Assembly: GCA_016793245.1 (NCBI GenBank)
Contig: JAEUHW010000090.1
Location: 1 to 64,000, forward strand
Direction of reading: 5' to 3'
DNA from: Planctomycetota bacterium
GTDB lineage: Bacteria > Planctomycetota > UBA1135 > JADKAF01
Length of the DNA: 64,000 nucleotides
Part shown: piece by piece, positions 19,692 through 28,782 of the stretch
Position numbering within the stretch: position 1 is the first letter of the stretch
Layout: every line of letters begins with the position of its first letter
Position numbers and translations under genes: made by a program
The notes under the pieces: generated by a model
What the model was told of the DNA's origin: nothing
The model's input: the letters and a program-made list of their open reading frames with translations, nothing else
The model's database searches: none

Positions 19692-19721
19692 GGAGCGTCG
19701 GTGCCTTGGCACCGGCGCTCC
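19692..19721. terminator. Strong hairpin after the propeller gene, core GGTGCC-TT-GGCACC
   Basis: GGAGCGTCGGTGCC pairs with GGCACCGGCGCTCC through 14 positions (one G-U wobble) with a TT centre, 35 bp after the stop at 19656. Probable transcription end point before the SWIM operon. Its centre resembles the GGTGCCTGGCACC core of the REP-like palindromes found later in the window, though the flanks differ. Confidence 0.5.
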
Positions 19722-19870
19722 AGCTCGAGCGGCGATCGCGCCCTCGATCCCTGCTTCACCCAGGGAGCGGCAGCTCCTACACGGGCGCGAGCACACGCGA
19801 TGACCCGTCCGCGCTCCTGCACCGAGCGACTTCTTGCAGGCGCTCGGAACGCCGGGCACGATCGGCCGAC

Positions 19871-21199
19871 GTGTCGCCGCTCACTCTGGATCAAATCGTG
19901 GCACTCGCGCCCGATGCCGCTTCCGCGAAGGCCGGGCGCGAGCTCGCCTCGGCGCGACGTTGGACGCTGCTCGCCACGGACGGAGAGCTGCTCTGGGGCC
20001 TCGCTCAAGGGTCCGGAGCTTCGCCGTACCAAGTCCAAGTGCTGCCCGCCGAGCCCGCTTATCGCTGCACCTGCCCGAGTCGCAAGTTCCCCTGCAAGCA
20101 TGTGCTCGCGTTGCTGCTGCTGTCCTTGGAGTCGCCGACGAGCATCGAGAGCGCGGCGCGTCCGGAATGGGTGCGGGAGTGGATCGCGAGTCGAGCCGAA
20201 CGAGCGGAGAAACAGCGCGCGCGCACGGAGCCGGAATACGCCACGCCAACTCCGGATCTCGCCGCGCGTGCGAAGCGGCGTGAGACACGCGCGAAGCGCA
20301 GCGACGAAGGTGTCGCCCTCTTGCGCCAGTTCTTGCTCGATCTCGTGCGCTCCGGACTCGCGGATCCCTCGGTTCGCACCGACGAGCCCTGGACTCAGAT
20401 CGCGCGGCGCATGATCGATGCGCAAGTGCCTGGATTCGCCGCCCGGCTGCGCCGGATCCAGGAGCTGCTCGCGGCCGGCACCCGCGAGGAGCTGCGCGCG
20501 TTCGACGAGATCGGCAGACTGCACGTGCTCGCGCGCGCCTTCGAGCGCAGAGCGGAGCTCGAGACCCCGCTCGCCGCCAGCGTGCTCGCGCAAGCAGGCT
20601 GGACCACGCCGAGCGAGGAGCTGCTACGAGAGTCCGGAGTCACCGACACCTGGTTCGCCGCGGGGCGTACGGTCACCGAGCACGACCGCTTGATCACCAC
20701 GACGACGTGGTTGGTCGGAACGAGCTCGCGGCGACATGCCTACTCCTCCACCGCGGAGCCCGTGCATCTCCCGAGGAGCACCAGCTTGGCGCTCGGCGCA
20801 GGCCATCGCGGCGAGCTCGTGTTCCATCCGGGGCCGACGCCGCTGCGTGCGCTCTTCCGCACCAGCCCCGCGCCAGGCGAGGCAGAGTGGCCCTCACCCG
20901 AACCGCTGCGCCGAACTCTCGAGCGGCACGCGCGCGCGGTGCAGCAAGAGCCGTGGTTCCGCAGCACGCCGTTCCTTGCCGAGCTCGCTCCGGCAGAGCT
21001 GCGCGGTCGATGCGTGCTCGTCGATCCCGAGAGTGCGGCGCTGCCCTGGCGCGTGCGCCCTCGGGCTCGCGAGCTCCTCGAGGCGCTCGGCGGTGGACGC
21101 GCGTTGCTCACGTTCGGACTCTGGGACGGCGAGGCCATCGAGCTGCTGGCCGTCGGAGCCGCAGGGGAATGGCTCGATCTCGCGGGAGCTGTGGCATGA
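19871..21199 (+). CDS. SWIM zinc-finger protein, first gene of the MoxR/VWA operon
   Basis: 442 residues from a GTG at 19871, chosen because VSPLTLDQIVALAPDAASAKAG is the usual start of this family; in-frame sequence upstream is non-conserved. The SWIM motif is C-x-C-x6-C-x-H (Cys66, Cys68, Cys75, His77 in YRCTCPSRKFPCKHVLAL), a zinc-binding module that contacts DNA or protein. The rest is helical then beta-rich, and not otherwise recognised. The stop overlaps the next start by ATGA, so translation is coupled. E. coli YehQ is, from memory, the comparable SWIM protein of a similar gene set. Confidence 0.85.
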   Translation: MSPLTLDQIVALAPDAASAKAGRELASARRWTLLATDGELLWGLAQGSGASPYQVQVLPAEPAYRCTCPSRKFPCKHVLALLLLSLESPTSIESAARPEWVREWIASRAERAEKQRARTEPEYATPTPDLAARAKRRETRAKRSDEGVALLRQFLLDLVRSGLADPSVRTDEPWTQIARRMIDAQVPGFAARLRRIQELLAAGTREELRAFDEIGRLHVLARAFERRAELETPLAASVLAQAGWTTPSEELLRESGVTDTWFAAGRTVTEHDRLITTTTWLVGTSSRRHAYSSTAEPVHLPRSTSLALGAGHRGELVFHPGPTPLRALFRTSPAPGEAEWPSPEPLRRTLERHARAVQQEPWFRSTPFLAELAPAELRGRCVLVDPESAALPWRVRPRARELLEALGGGRALLTFGLWDGEAIELLAVGAAGEWLDLAGAVA

Positions 21200-22707
21200 G
21201 CATCGACGCGTGGCGAGCGATCGTTCGGCTCGGGAGCGCGCGTCGTCCCTCGCCGCCGGCAGCTCCTCATCCGACGCTCGCGCGCGCCTTCGCATCGCTC
21301 GACTGGAGCCAGGGCGAGCGCGCGCTCCTCGATGCCGCGGCCCTCGTCGCCGCGGCGCGCGCCGCAGGCGCCGAAGCGCTGCAGGGCGCACAGCGTTCTC
21401 AGCCTTGCGAGATCATCGTCGAGCCTTGCGTCTCCGAAACCGCCGCACACGCGCTCCGGCGTCTGCTCGCGGGCGAAGAAGCGCGCTGCCTCGAGGAGTG
21501 GCTCGCAGCAGCAGCGGAGCTAGGGCTCGTCCCGCGCCCCCGCGATCTGCCTGCCCTGCTCGAGCGCGCGCGCAGCGACGCGGCGCTCGCCCCCGCCGTG
21601 TGCGCCGTGCTCGGTGCGCGCGGGCGCTGGCTCGCGCAGCGCTACCCCGCGTGGGCCGAAGCCATCGGAGGAACCGACGAGGCGCTCGACTTCGAGACCG
21701 GCACCGCCGAGCAACGCCTGCGTTGGTTGCAGCTGCAGCAGGAACGCGATCCCGCGCGTGCGGCCGAGGCGCTCGCCGCGGTGTGGAGCGCCGAGAGCGG
21801 CGATCAGCGCGAGCGCATGCTGGCGCTCGTCGCATCGAAGCCCCATCCCGCGCTGCTCGAGCTGCTGGAGACGCGCGCGCTCACCGATCGCCGCGGCGCA
21901 ACGCGGCAGCTCGCGCGTCGCGCGTTGCTGCGCCTCGAAGCCTCGCCGTATCGCGCGCGCATGGCCGAACGCGCGAAGGCGCTGCTGCGCCTCGAGAAGG
22001 CACCCGTGGCGCGTCTCGGGCTGGAGCTACCCCCGCGCTTCGAGAGCGAGTGGGCACGCGACGGCCTCGAGTCGAAGCCTCCCAGCGGCGTCGGCGAGCG
22101 CGCGCATTGGGCGTGCCAGATCCTCTCCGCCGTACCGATCGCGCACTGGTGTCAGCACTTCGGCCTGAGCCCCTCGGAACTCCACGCCGCGAACATCGAT
22201 GCAGAATCGCGCGAGCTGATCGCGCAAGCTTGGCTGGAGTCCTTGCTCGCGCTGCCCCAGCCCGTCGAGGCCGCGGCGTTCGCACGGGCGGGCATGCTCG
22301 AGGGCGACTGGCCGAAGCGCGCGCCGCAGCGCGTGGAGTTCGCGAGCGCATGGCTGCGCGAGCTACCGATGGAAGTCGCGAGCGAGATCGTGGAGCGGCC
22401 CCTGATGCGCGCGCTCGAGGATCCGCTCTTCCTACAGCTCCTCGGCACCGGGAGACTCCGCGCTGCGCCGCGCGATCGGCAGATGCTCCGCCGCGCGATC
22501 GACGCGCTCATCGAAGCGGTACCGCCTCGGTTGGATGCCGCGCTCTGCGCCGCGCTCGGGCGTTGGATCCCACGCTCCGCCATCGACGAGATCCACGCAC
22601 ACCTTCTCGCTCGGACGACCATCCCTTCCGTCGGCGAGGCCTTGCTCCGCACGCTCGAGTTCCGCCGAGACTTCCTGCGCGCCCTGGGCGCGCTCCCCAC
22701 CACATGA
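21196..22707 (+). CDS. DUF5691 family protein
   Basis: 503 residues, starting in an ATGA overlap with the SWIM gene and ending in another ATGA overlap with the MoxR gene. Mostly alpha-helical and Ala/Leu/Arg-rich, with a repeat-like middle part (RMLALVASKPHPALLELLETRALTDRRGATRQ) that suggests a HEAT-like solenoid, and a C-terminal segment with W.REL.ME.A..I. The pattern and neighbours fit DUF5691, a family found with SWIM, MoxR and VWA genes. No catalytic motif. A scaffold or adaptor role for the ATPase is inference. Confidence 0.75.
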   Translation: MSIDAWRAIVRLGSARRPSPPAAPHPTLARAFASLDWSQGERALLDAAALVAAARAAGAEALQGAQRSQPCEIIVEPCVSETAAHALRRLLAGEEARCLEEWLAAAAELGLVPRPRDLPALLERARSDAALAPAVCAVLGARGRWLAQRYPAWAEAIGGTDEALDFETGTAEQRLRWLQLQQERDPARAAEALAAVWSAESGDQRERMLALVASKPHPALLELLETRALTDRRGATRQLARRALLRLEASPYRARMAERAKALLRLEKAPVARLGLELPPRFESEWARDGLESKPPSGVGERAHWACQILSAVPIAHWCQHFGLSPSELHAANIDAESRELIAQAWLESLLALPQPVEAAAFARAGMLEGDWPKRAPQRVEFASAWLRELPMEVASEIVERPLMRALEDPLFLQLLGTGRLRAAPRDRQMLRRAIDALIEAVPPRLDAALCAALGRWIPRSAIDEIHAHLLARTTIPSVGEALLRTLEFRRDFLRALGALPTT

Positions 22708-23786
22708 ATGACACCTTACGCCAGCCCGCCGAGATCGCCTGCGCTGCCGAGCTCACCGCTCTCGCCGCTCACGACGAACGTCCGCGTCCCCCGCGCTGGC
22801 GTCTCTCGCCATGGGCCGTCGTCGACTACATCCTCGGAACACGGCTCCCCGACGGAACGGAGATCACGGCGAAGTACGTCGGCGACCGACGCCTCGTCGA
22901 GATCGCGGTCGCGACGCTCGCCACCGATCGCGCGCTGCTGCTGCTCGGCGTCCCCGGCACGGCGAAGAGCTGGCTCTCGGAGCATCTCGCCGCGGCGATC
23001 AGCGGCGACTCGACGCTCCTCGTGCAAGGCACGGCCGGCACCGCCGAGGAGCTGCTGCGCTATGGCTGGAACTACGCGCGCCTCATCGCGGAGGGGCCGA
23101 GCGAAGCGGCCCTGGTCCCGAGCCCGCTGCTGCACGCCATGCGCGACGGCAAGATCGGACGCGTGGAGGAGCTGACGCGCATCCCCTCCGACGTACAGGA
23201 CACGCTGATCACGATGCTCTCGGAGAAGACGCTCCCGATCCCCGAGCTCGGCAGCGCCGTGCACGCGGTTCGCGGTTTCAACGTGATCGCGACGGCGAAC
23301 AGCAGGGACCGCGGCGTGAACGAGCTCTCGAGCGCGCTGCAGCGCCGGTTCAACGTCGTCGTGCTCCCGCTGCCCGCGACGCTGGAAGACGAAGTCGCGA
23401 TCGTGCAGAGCCGCGTCGCGAGCCTCGTAACGGCGCTCGCGCTGCCCGCCGAGCCGCCGGCGCTCGAGCAGATCCGGCGCGTGGTCGCGGTGTTCCGCGA
23501 GCTGCGCAGCGGGGTCACCGAGGACGGCAAGGCGAAGGTGAAGAGCCCGAGCGGAACCCTGAGCACCGCCGAGGCGATCAGCGTCGTGACCAGCGGCCTC
23601 GCCTTGGCGAGCCACTTCGGCGACGGCGTGCTGAAGGCCGCGGACATGGCCTCCGGCATGGTCGGCGCGATCGTGAAGGACCCCGTGCAGGACCCGCCGG
23701 TCTTCCGCGAGTACTTGGAGACCGTCGTGAAGGAGCGCGACGGTTGGAAGGACCTCTATCGCGCCTGCCGCGACCACTTGCGTTGA
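22704..23786 (+). CDS. MoxR-family AAA+ ATPase
   Basis: 360 residues. Walker A is GVPGTAKS (residues 82-89). The Walker B position reads GRVEELTRIP, so the usual DE of MoxR proteins is EE here. Sensor 1 is FNVIATANSRD and an arginine finger candidate lies in SSALQRRFN. The E. coli YehL-type subgroup is the best match, judged by length and the LVQGTAGTAEELLRYGWNYARLIAEGP stretch. MoxR ATPases work as chaperone-like remodelers with VWA partners; the VWA protein at the end of this operon is the obvious partner. ATGA overlap with the preceding gene. Confidence 0.9.
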   Translation: MNDTLRQPAEIACAAELTALAAHDERPRPPRWRLSPWAVVDYILGTRLPDGTEITAKYVGDRRLVEIAVATLATDRALLLLGVPGTAKSWLSEHLAAAISGDSTLLVQGTAGTAEELLRYGWNYARLIAEGPSEAALVPSPLLHAMRDGKIGRVEELTRIPSDVQDTLITMLSEKTLPIPELGSAVHAVRGFNVIATANSRDRGVNELSSALQRRFNVVVLPLPATLEDEVAIVQSRVASLVTALALPAEPPALEQIRRVVAVFRELRSGVTEDGKAKVKSPSGTLSTAEAISVVTSGLALASHFGDGVLKAADMASGMVGAIVKDPVQDPPVFREYLETVVKERDGWKDLYRACRDHLR

Positions 23787-23793
23787 ACCCACC

Positions 23794-25332
23794 ATGACCC
23801 AAACCCCGAATCGCGCGGCGCTCGAGAGCGAGCTGCTGCGCACGAAGCGTGCGAAGCCCATCGCACGCCCTTGGCTCGATCTCGCGAAGCTGCCTCCGCT
23901 CGTCGCGAGCGATGGCGTGGCGCTCACGCCCACCGCGCTGCAGGAGATCTTCGCTTTGCAGGCGAAGGAGAAGGCGCTGCGCGCCGCTGAGGGCGTCGCG
24001 CCGTGGATCGCGACGCTCACGCCGAGAGCGAACGGCGCGTTCGCGCTCACCCTGCTCGAGCAGTGGCTCGCGTCGTCGCAAGATGCTGGCGATCGCTTCG
24101 CGTTGGCGCTCGCCGGCCTCGTCGGCGACGACCGCGTGGTGGCGCGCCTCTTGCCCTGTCTGCCCAAATGGTGCGAGGAGTCGCGCCACAAGCTCGCGGA
24201 GTATGCGGCGTCGGCGATCGCGCTCGTCGCCAGCGACACCGCTCTGATGGCGCTCGACGGGCTGCGCACGCGCTACCGCACGAAGTTTCGCAACATCGGA
24301 AGCGCCGCGAACGCGGCGTTCGAGAGCGCCGCAGCTGCGCGCGGGCTCTCTCCGGACGAGCTCGGCGACGTCGTCGTGCCGCGCCTCGGCTTCGATGACG
24401 AAGGACGCCGAGCGTTCTCCTGGGAAGGCGGCGGCGCGGCGGCCGAGCTCTTGCCGGACGGCAAGCTCGCCTGGCACGCGCTCGACGATTCGAAGACGTG
24501 GAAGAGCTTGCCCTCCAGCGCACCGCGCGAGGTCGCGCAGGAAGTGAAAGACCTCGCGAAGCAGATCCGCGAGGCGGTGAAAGCGCAGACCCTGCGCCTC
24601 GAGCAAGCGCTCGTGAAGCAGCGGCGTTGGAAGCTCGCGCGCTTCGAGGAGCTCTTCCTCGCGCATCCGCTGGGCAGGATCTTCGCGAGTCGCCTCGTGA
24701 TCGGGATCTACGGCCCCAGGGGCGCCTTGCTGCGGACCTTTCGGCGCTACGCGAACGGCGTCCTCGCCGGAGTCGATGGCCGCGCCGAGGAGCTCGCCGG
24801 AACGGATCTCGAGCTCGGCTTCGTCCATCCGCTGGAGCTCGCCGCAGCGGAGCTCGCCGCTTGGCGCGAGCACCTCACGCGGCAGCGCGTGAACCCGCCG
24901 TTCCCCCAGCTCGAGCGCCCGGTCGCGCGCCTCGACCCCGCGCACGCGAAGCGACGCGAGCTCGCGCAGGTCCTCGGGAAATCCATCGGCGCGGGGACCC
25001 TGCGCAGCCGCTCCGAGCGCCGCGGCTGGGTGCGCGGCTCGGTCGTGGATGCAGGCGCCGTCTCCAGCATCTGGAAGGAGTTCCCCGGCTGTGGGATCGA
25101 GGTCGCGATGGACCTCGAGGGTTTCTACATCGGCATCGATCCACTGGAGAGCGTGAAGCTCGGCTTGGTCCGCTTCGTGCGCGCTGGAACCGTCGCGCGC
25201 GGTGGCTACGTCTACGACGATCCACAGGGCGACGATCCCCGCATCCTCGACTTCGGCAGCGTGCCGCCGGTGGTGTGGTCGGAGACCGTGGGAGATCTCG
25301 CGGCGATCGTCGGCGAGGGCGATGCGAGCTGA
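23794..25332 (+). CDS. DUF4132 domain protein
   Basis: 512 residues, starting 7 bp after the MoxR stop. The C-terminal half fits DUF4132: KLARFEELFLAHPLGRIFASRLVIG, FVHPLEL, PFPQLERPV, then RGSVVDAGAVSSIWKEFP and GFYIGID. The N-terminal half is helical with solenoid character. Relatives such as E. coli YehI are often annotated MolR regulators and carry an added WGR domain; none is visible here. Function unknown. Position inside the ATPase operon suggests it is a client, scaffold or effector of the MoxR/VWA pair. Confidence 0.85.
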   Translation: MTQTPNRAALESELLRTKRAKPIARPWLDLAKLPPLVASDGVALTPTALQEIFALQAKEKALRAAEGVAPWIATLTPRANGAFALTLLEQWLASSQDAGDRFALALAGLVGDDRVVARLLPCLPKWCEESRHKLAEYAASAIALVASDTALMALDGLRTRYRTKFRNIGSAANAAFESAAAARGLSPDELGDVVVPRLGFDDEGRRAFSWEGGGAAAELLPDGKLAWHALDDSKTWKSLPSSAPREVAQEVKDLAKQIREAVKAQTLRLEQALVKQRRWKLARFEELFLAHPLGRIFASRLVIGIYGPRGALLRTFRRYANGVLAGVDGRAEELAGTDLELGFVHPLELAAAELAAWREHLTRQRVNPPFPQLERPVARLDPAHAKRRELAQVLGKSIGAGTLRSRSERRGWVRGSVVDAGAVSSIWKEFPGCGIEVAMDLEGFYIGIDPLESVKLGLVRFVRAGTVARGGYVYDDPQGDDPRILDFGSVPPVVWSETVGDLAAIVGEGDAS

Positions 25333-25336
25333 GGAG

Positions 25337-27556
25337 ATGAGCGTCACCGTCTTCGGCATCCGCCATCACGGCCCGGGCTGCGCCCGCAGCTTGCTCCACG
25401 CCCTCGATCGGCTGCAGCCGGACTGCGTGATCGTCGAAGGGCCACCGGATGCCGACGCGGAGATCGACGAGCTCCAGCGCGATGGCTTCTTTCCGCCGAT
25501 CGCCCTCGTCGTCTACGCGGCCGAGGATCCGAAGAGGGCGGTGTTCTATCCGTTCGCGGAGTTCTCGCCGGAATGGCAAGCCTTGCTCTGGGCGAAACGC
25601 CACGGCGTTCCGGCCCGCTTCGCCGATCTCGCGTGGACGCATCGGTTCGGCGCGAGCGCGGAGGAAGAAGACGGCGAGCGCGAAGCCGCCGCCGAGCGCG
25701 GCGATCCGCTGGGCTGGCTCGCCCGGGCCGATGGCTACGCCGACGGCGAACGCTGGTGGAACGATCGCATCGAAGAGCGCGGCGGCGATGTCGAGATCTT
25801 CGCGGCGATCGCCGAGGCCATGCTCGCGCTGCGCCGCGAGCTCGGCCTGCAGGAGACCTTGCTCGCGGAGCGCCGCGAAGCGGCGATGCGGCGTTGCCTC
25901 CGCGACGCGCAGCGCGGAGGCGCGGAGCGCATCGCGTTCGTCTGCGGCGCCTGGCACGCACCGGCCCTCGATCTCGAGCGCGTGAAGAAGAGCGAGGACG
26001 ATGCGCTGCTGAAGGGGCTGCCGAAGACGAAGGTCGCGACGACGTGGACACCTTGGACCAACGAGCGGCTGACGTTCGCGAGCGGCTATGGCGCTGGTAT
26101 CGCGGCGCCGGGTTGGTACGAGCACCTCTTCGCCGGCGGCTCGGCCATCACCGAGCGCTGGCTCGCGCGCGCGGCGCGCGCCTTGCGGAGCGAAGAGCTC
26201 GAAGCGTCGAGCGCGAGCGTGATCGAAGCCGTGCGGCTCTGCGCGGCTCTCGCGGGCTTGCGCGGACGGAGGAACGCGGGTCTCGCCGAAACGCTGGAAG
26301 CCGTGCAGCACGTCTTCGCCGGCGGCTCGGAGACGTGGAATGCCGTGCTGCGAAAACGCCTGCTCGTCGGCGAGCGCCTCGGCGTCCTGCCCGAGGGACT
26401 GGTGCGCTTGCCCTTGGAGCAGGACCTCATCGCGCAGAGGAAGCGCCTGCGCCTCGAGCCGACCGCGGCGCCGAAGACGCTCGAGCTCGATCTCCGCGAG
26501 AGCGGTGGGCTCGCACGCAGCGTGTTCCTGCATCGCTTGCTCGCGCTCGGGATCGCCTGGGGCGCGCTCGACGAGCGACCGCGTTCGCGCGGGACCTTCA
26601 AAGAAGCCTGGGCCCTGCAATGGAAGCCCGAGTTCGCGCTCGCGTTGGTCGATGCCTCGGCGTTCGGGACGACGATCGTCGAAGCCGCTGCCGCGCGCAT
26701 CTCCCATGCAGCGGAGCGCGCCTCCGCTCTCGCGGAGCTCGTGACGCTGCTCGAGCGAGCGCAGCTCGCCGAGCTCCCGGGAGCCGCGGCAGCGGTCCTG
26801 GCGAAGGTGCACACGCGCTCGGCCGCGACCGCGGAAGCGGACGCGCTCTTCGATGCCATCCCCCCTCTCGCACGCCTCGTGCGCTACGGAGACTCGCGCA
26901 CTTCCGATCGCGCCGCGGTGCGCGCGATCGCGCGCGAGCTCGCTCGGCGCGCCCATCTCGCGCTGCGCGCCGCCGTCTCGGGCCTCAGCGAGGATGCGGC
27001 GCGCACCTGGGTCGAGCGCTTGCGCCAACACCACGCATCCCTCGCCTTGCTCGAAGACGCCGAGCTCGACGCGGATCTGCAGAGCGCGCTGCTGCGGATG
27101 GCGGACTCGCCCGCCGACGCCGAGCTGCGCGGGCTCGCGGTGCGCCTGCTCCGCGAAGCGCGAGCGCTCGCGCCCGCGCGCGTCGCACGCTACGTCGAGC
27201 TCGAGCTCTCCGCAGGCCAGGACCCGCTGCTCGCGGCGCGGTGGCTCGCGGGGTTCCTCGAAGGATCCGGGGCCTTGATCGTGCACGATGCCGAGCTGCT
27301 CGCCTTGCTCGATCAATGGATGGCGGGGCTCACCGACGAGCACTTCCAGAACGTGCTGCCGATCGCGCGTCGCACCTTCGGTTCCTTTCCCCCTCCCGAG
27401 CGCCGCGCCCTCGCCGACGCGCTGCTACGGAAGCCGAACCAGCGCGCGTCCGAGGCTCCCGACGCCCTCTTCGAGCTCGACGCCGCGCGCTCCGCGAGCG
27501 CCATCGAGACGGTCGCGCGCTTCCTCGGCCTCGAGCTCGCGGAGGAACACAGATGA
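25337..27556 (+). CDS. DUF5682 family protein
   Basis: 739 residues from the ATG at 25337, where the conserved start VTVFGIRHHGPGCARSLLHAL begins; an in-frame ATG at 25322 would overlap the DUF4132 gene and is an equal alternative. N-terminal features include VIVEGPPDAD, PFAEFSPEWQALLWA and, further on, IAFVCGAWHAPAL, which together recall the TraB/ChaN-like fold (His/Glu-rich, haem- or metal-linked). The rest is a long helical solenoid. DUF5682 proteins occur with MoxR/VWA genes; E. coli YehM is, from memory, the matching member. It ends in an ATGA overlap with the VWA gene. Confidence 0.8.
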   Translation: MSVTVFGIRHHGPGCARSLLHALDRLQPDCVIVEGPPDADAEIDELQRDGFFPPIALVVYAAEDPKRAVFYPFAEFSPEWQALLWAKRHGVPARFADLAWTHRFGASAEEEDGEREAAAERGDPLGWLARADGYADGERWWNDRIEERGGDVEIFAAIAEAMLALRRELGLQETLLAERREAAMRRCLRDAQRGGAERIAFVCGAWHAPALDLERVKKSEDDALLKGLPKTKVATTWTPWTNERLTFASGYGAGIAAPGWYEHLFAGGSAITERWLARAARALRSEELEASSASVIEAVRLCAALAGLRGRRNAGLAETLEAVQHVFAGGSETWNAVLRKRLLVGERLGVLPEGLVRLPLEQDLIAQRKRLRLEPTAAPKTLELDLRESGGLARSVFLHRLLALGIAWGALDERPRSRGTFKEAWALQWKPEFALALVDASAFGTTIVEAAAARISHAAERASALAELVTLLERAQLAELPGAAAAVLAKVHTRSAATAEADALFDAIPPLARLVRYGDSRTSDRAAVRAIARELARRAHLALRAAVSGLSEDAARTWVERLRQHHASLALLEDAELDADLQSALLRMADSPADAELRGLAVRLLREARALAPARVARYVELELSAGQDPLLAARWLAGFLEGSGALIVHDAELLALLDQWMAGLTDEHFQNVLPIARRTFGSFPPPERRALADALLRKPNQRASEAPDALFELDAARSASAIETVARFLGLELAEEHR

Positions 27557-28734
27557 GCTCGCCGGAGCAGCGCGACCTCCCGCGTCGCTGGCGCTTGGTG
27601 CTCGGACCGGCAGCCGCCACCTCGTACGGCATGGACCTCCATGGCGATGAGCAACGCCTCGACGAGGTACTCGGCGAGCTCTACGACGCACCGGATCCCG
27701 CGGAAGGCGCAGACCGGCGCGGTGGGCTCGGTTCCTCCGCACCTCGCCTCGCGCGCTGGCTCGGCGACATCCGCCGCTACTTCCCGAGCAGCGTCGTGCG
27801 CTTGATGCAGAAGGACGCGCTGGAGCGCTGGGAGCTGCAACGCCTGCTCCTCGAGCCCGAGCTGCTCGCCGCCGCCGAGCCCGATATCCACTTGGCCGCC
27901 GCACTGATCTCGTTGAATCGCGCGATGCCCGCGCGCACGCGCGCGACGGCGCGCCTCGTCGTGCAGCGCCTCGTCGACCAACTCCTGCGCCGGCTGGAGC
28001 TGCCCTTGCGAAGCGCCGTGAAAGGCGCTCTGGGACGCTCGGTCCAGCGCTCGCGCCCGCGCGCGGCGGAGATCGACTGGCAGCGCACGATCCGCGCGAA
28101 CCTGCAGCGCTACCAGAAGGAACTCGGGACGATCATCCCCGAGCGCATCCTCGGGCGCTCGCGCCGCGGCAAGTCGCTGCGCGACATCATTCTCTGCATC
28201 GACCAGAGCGGCTCGATGGCCACCTCGGTGGTCTACGCCTCGGTCTTCGGCGCCGTGCTCGCTTCCCTGCCCGCGGTCGCGACGCGCATGATCGTGTTCG
28301 ACACCGCCGTCGCCGATCTCAGCGCGGAGCTCCGGGACCCCGTGGACTTGCTCTTCGGAGCGCAGCTCGGAGGCGGCACCGACATCCATCGCGCCCTCGT
28401 CCATTGCGAGAGCCTCGTGCAGCGACCTCGCGACACGGTCCTCGTGTTGATCAGCGACCTCTGCGAAGGCGGAGACAGCGCGCAGATGCTGAAGACGGCC
28501 CAGCGGCTGATCGAGAGCGGGGTGCAGCTCATCGTCTTGCTCGCGCTCTCCGACGAGGGTCGACCCGCGCACGACGCGCGCCACGCCGGGCTGCTGGCGG
28601 CGCTCGGCGCTCCCGTCTTCGCATGCACGCCCGACCTCTTCCCCGACCTCATGGCCGCGGCGCTCGCTCGCAAGGACCTCGAGCTCTGGGCTGCGGGGAA
28701 GGGTGTCCGGCTCGAACGTTCGAGCGCGACCTGA
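27553..28734 (+). CDS. VWA domain protein, last gene of the MoxR operon
   Basis: 393 residues. Residues about 208-385 form a von Willebrand A domain with an intact metal-ion-dependent adhesion site: DQSGSM (Asp217, Ser219, Ser221), Thr276 in GGGTDIH, and Asp302 in ISDLCEGG. The N-terminal ~200 residues are helical (LARWLGDIRRYFPSSVV) and typical of the YehP-like group. No signal peptide or membrane helix, so it is cytoplasmic. VWA proteins of this type serve as adaptors for MoxR ATPases. Start overlaps the DUF5682 stop (ATGA). Confidence 0.9.
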   Translation: MSSPEQRDLPRRWRLVLGPAAATSYGMDLHGDEQRLDEVLGELYDAPDPAEGADRRGGLGSSAPRLARWLGDIRRYFPSSVVRLMQKDALERWELQRLLLEPELLAAAEPDIHLAAALISLNRAMPARTRATARLVVQRLVDQLLRRLELPLRSAVKGALGRSVQRSRPRAAEIDWQRTIRANLQRYQKELGTIIPERILGRSRRGKSLRDIILCIDQSGSMATSVVYASVFGAVLASLPAVATRMIVFDTAVADLSAELRDPVDLLFGAQLGGGTDIHRALVHCESLVQRPRDTVLVLISDLCEGGDSAQMLKTAQRLIESGVQLIVLLALSDEGRPAHDARHAGLLAALGAPVFACTPDLFPDLMAAALARKDLELWAAGKGVRLERSSAT

Positions 28735-28759
28735 GCACGGCGCGCTCCTCCGGATCGTC

Positions 28760-28776
28760 TCGACCTCCATGGTCGA
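28760..28776. terminator. Small hairpin between convergent genes
   Basis: TCGACC pairs with GGTCGA around TCCAT in the 48-bp gap between the VWA gene and the convergent sigma-54 regulator gene. Weak, but the only terminator candidate there. Confidence 0.35.
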
Positions 28777-28782
28777 AGCGCT

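Noticed and set aside
20707..21195. Upstream extension of the DUF5691 frame over the SWIM gene
   Set aside because: It is a shadow of the SWIM coding sequence; the ATGA overlap at 21196 fits the operon pattern.
25202..25336. Longer start for the DUF5682 protein at 25202
   Set aside because: The added residues come from the DUF4132 coding region in another frame and show no conservation pattern.
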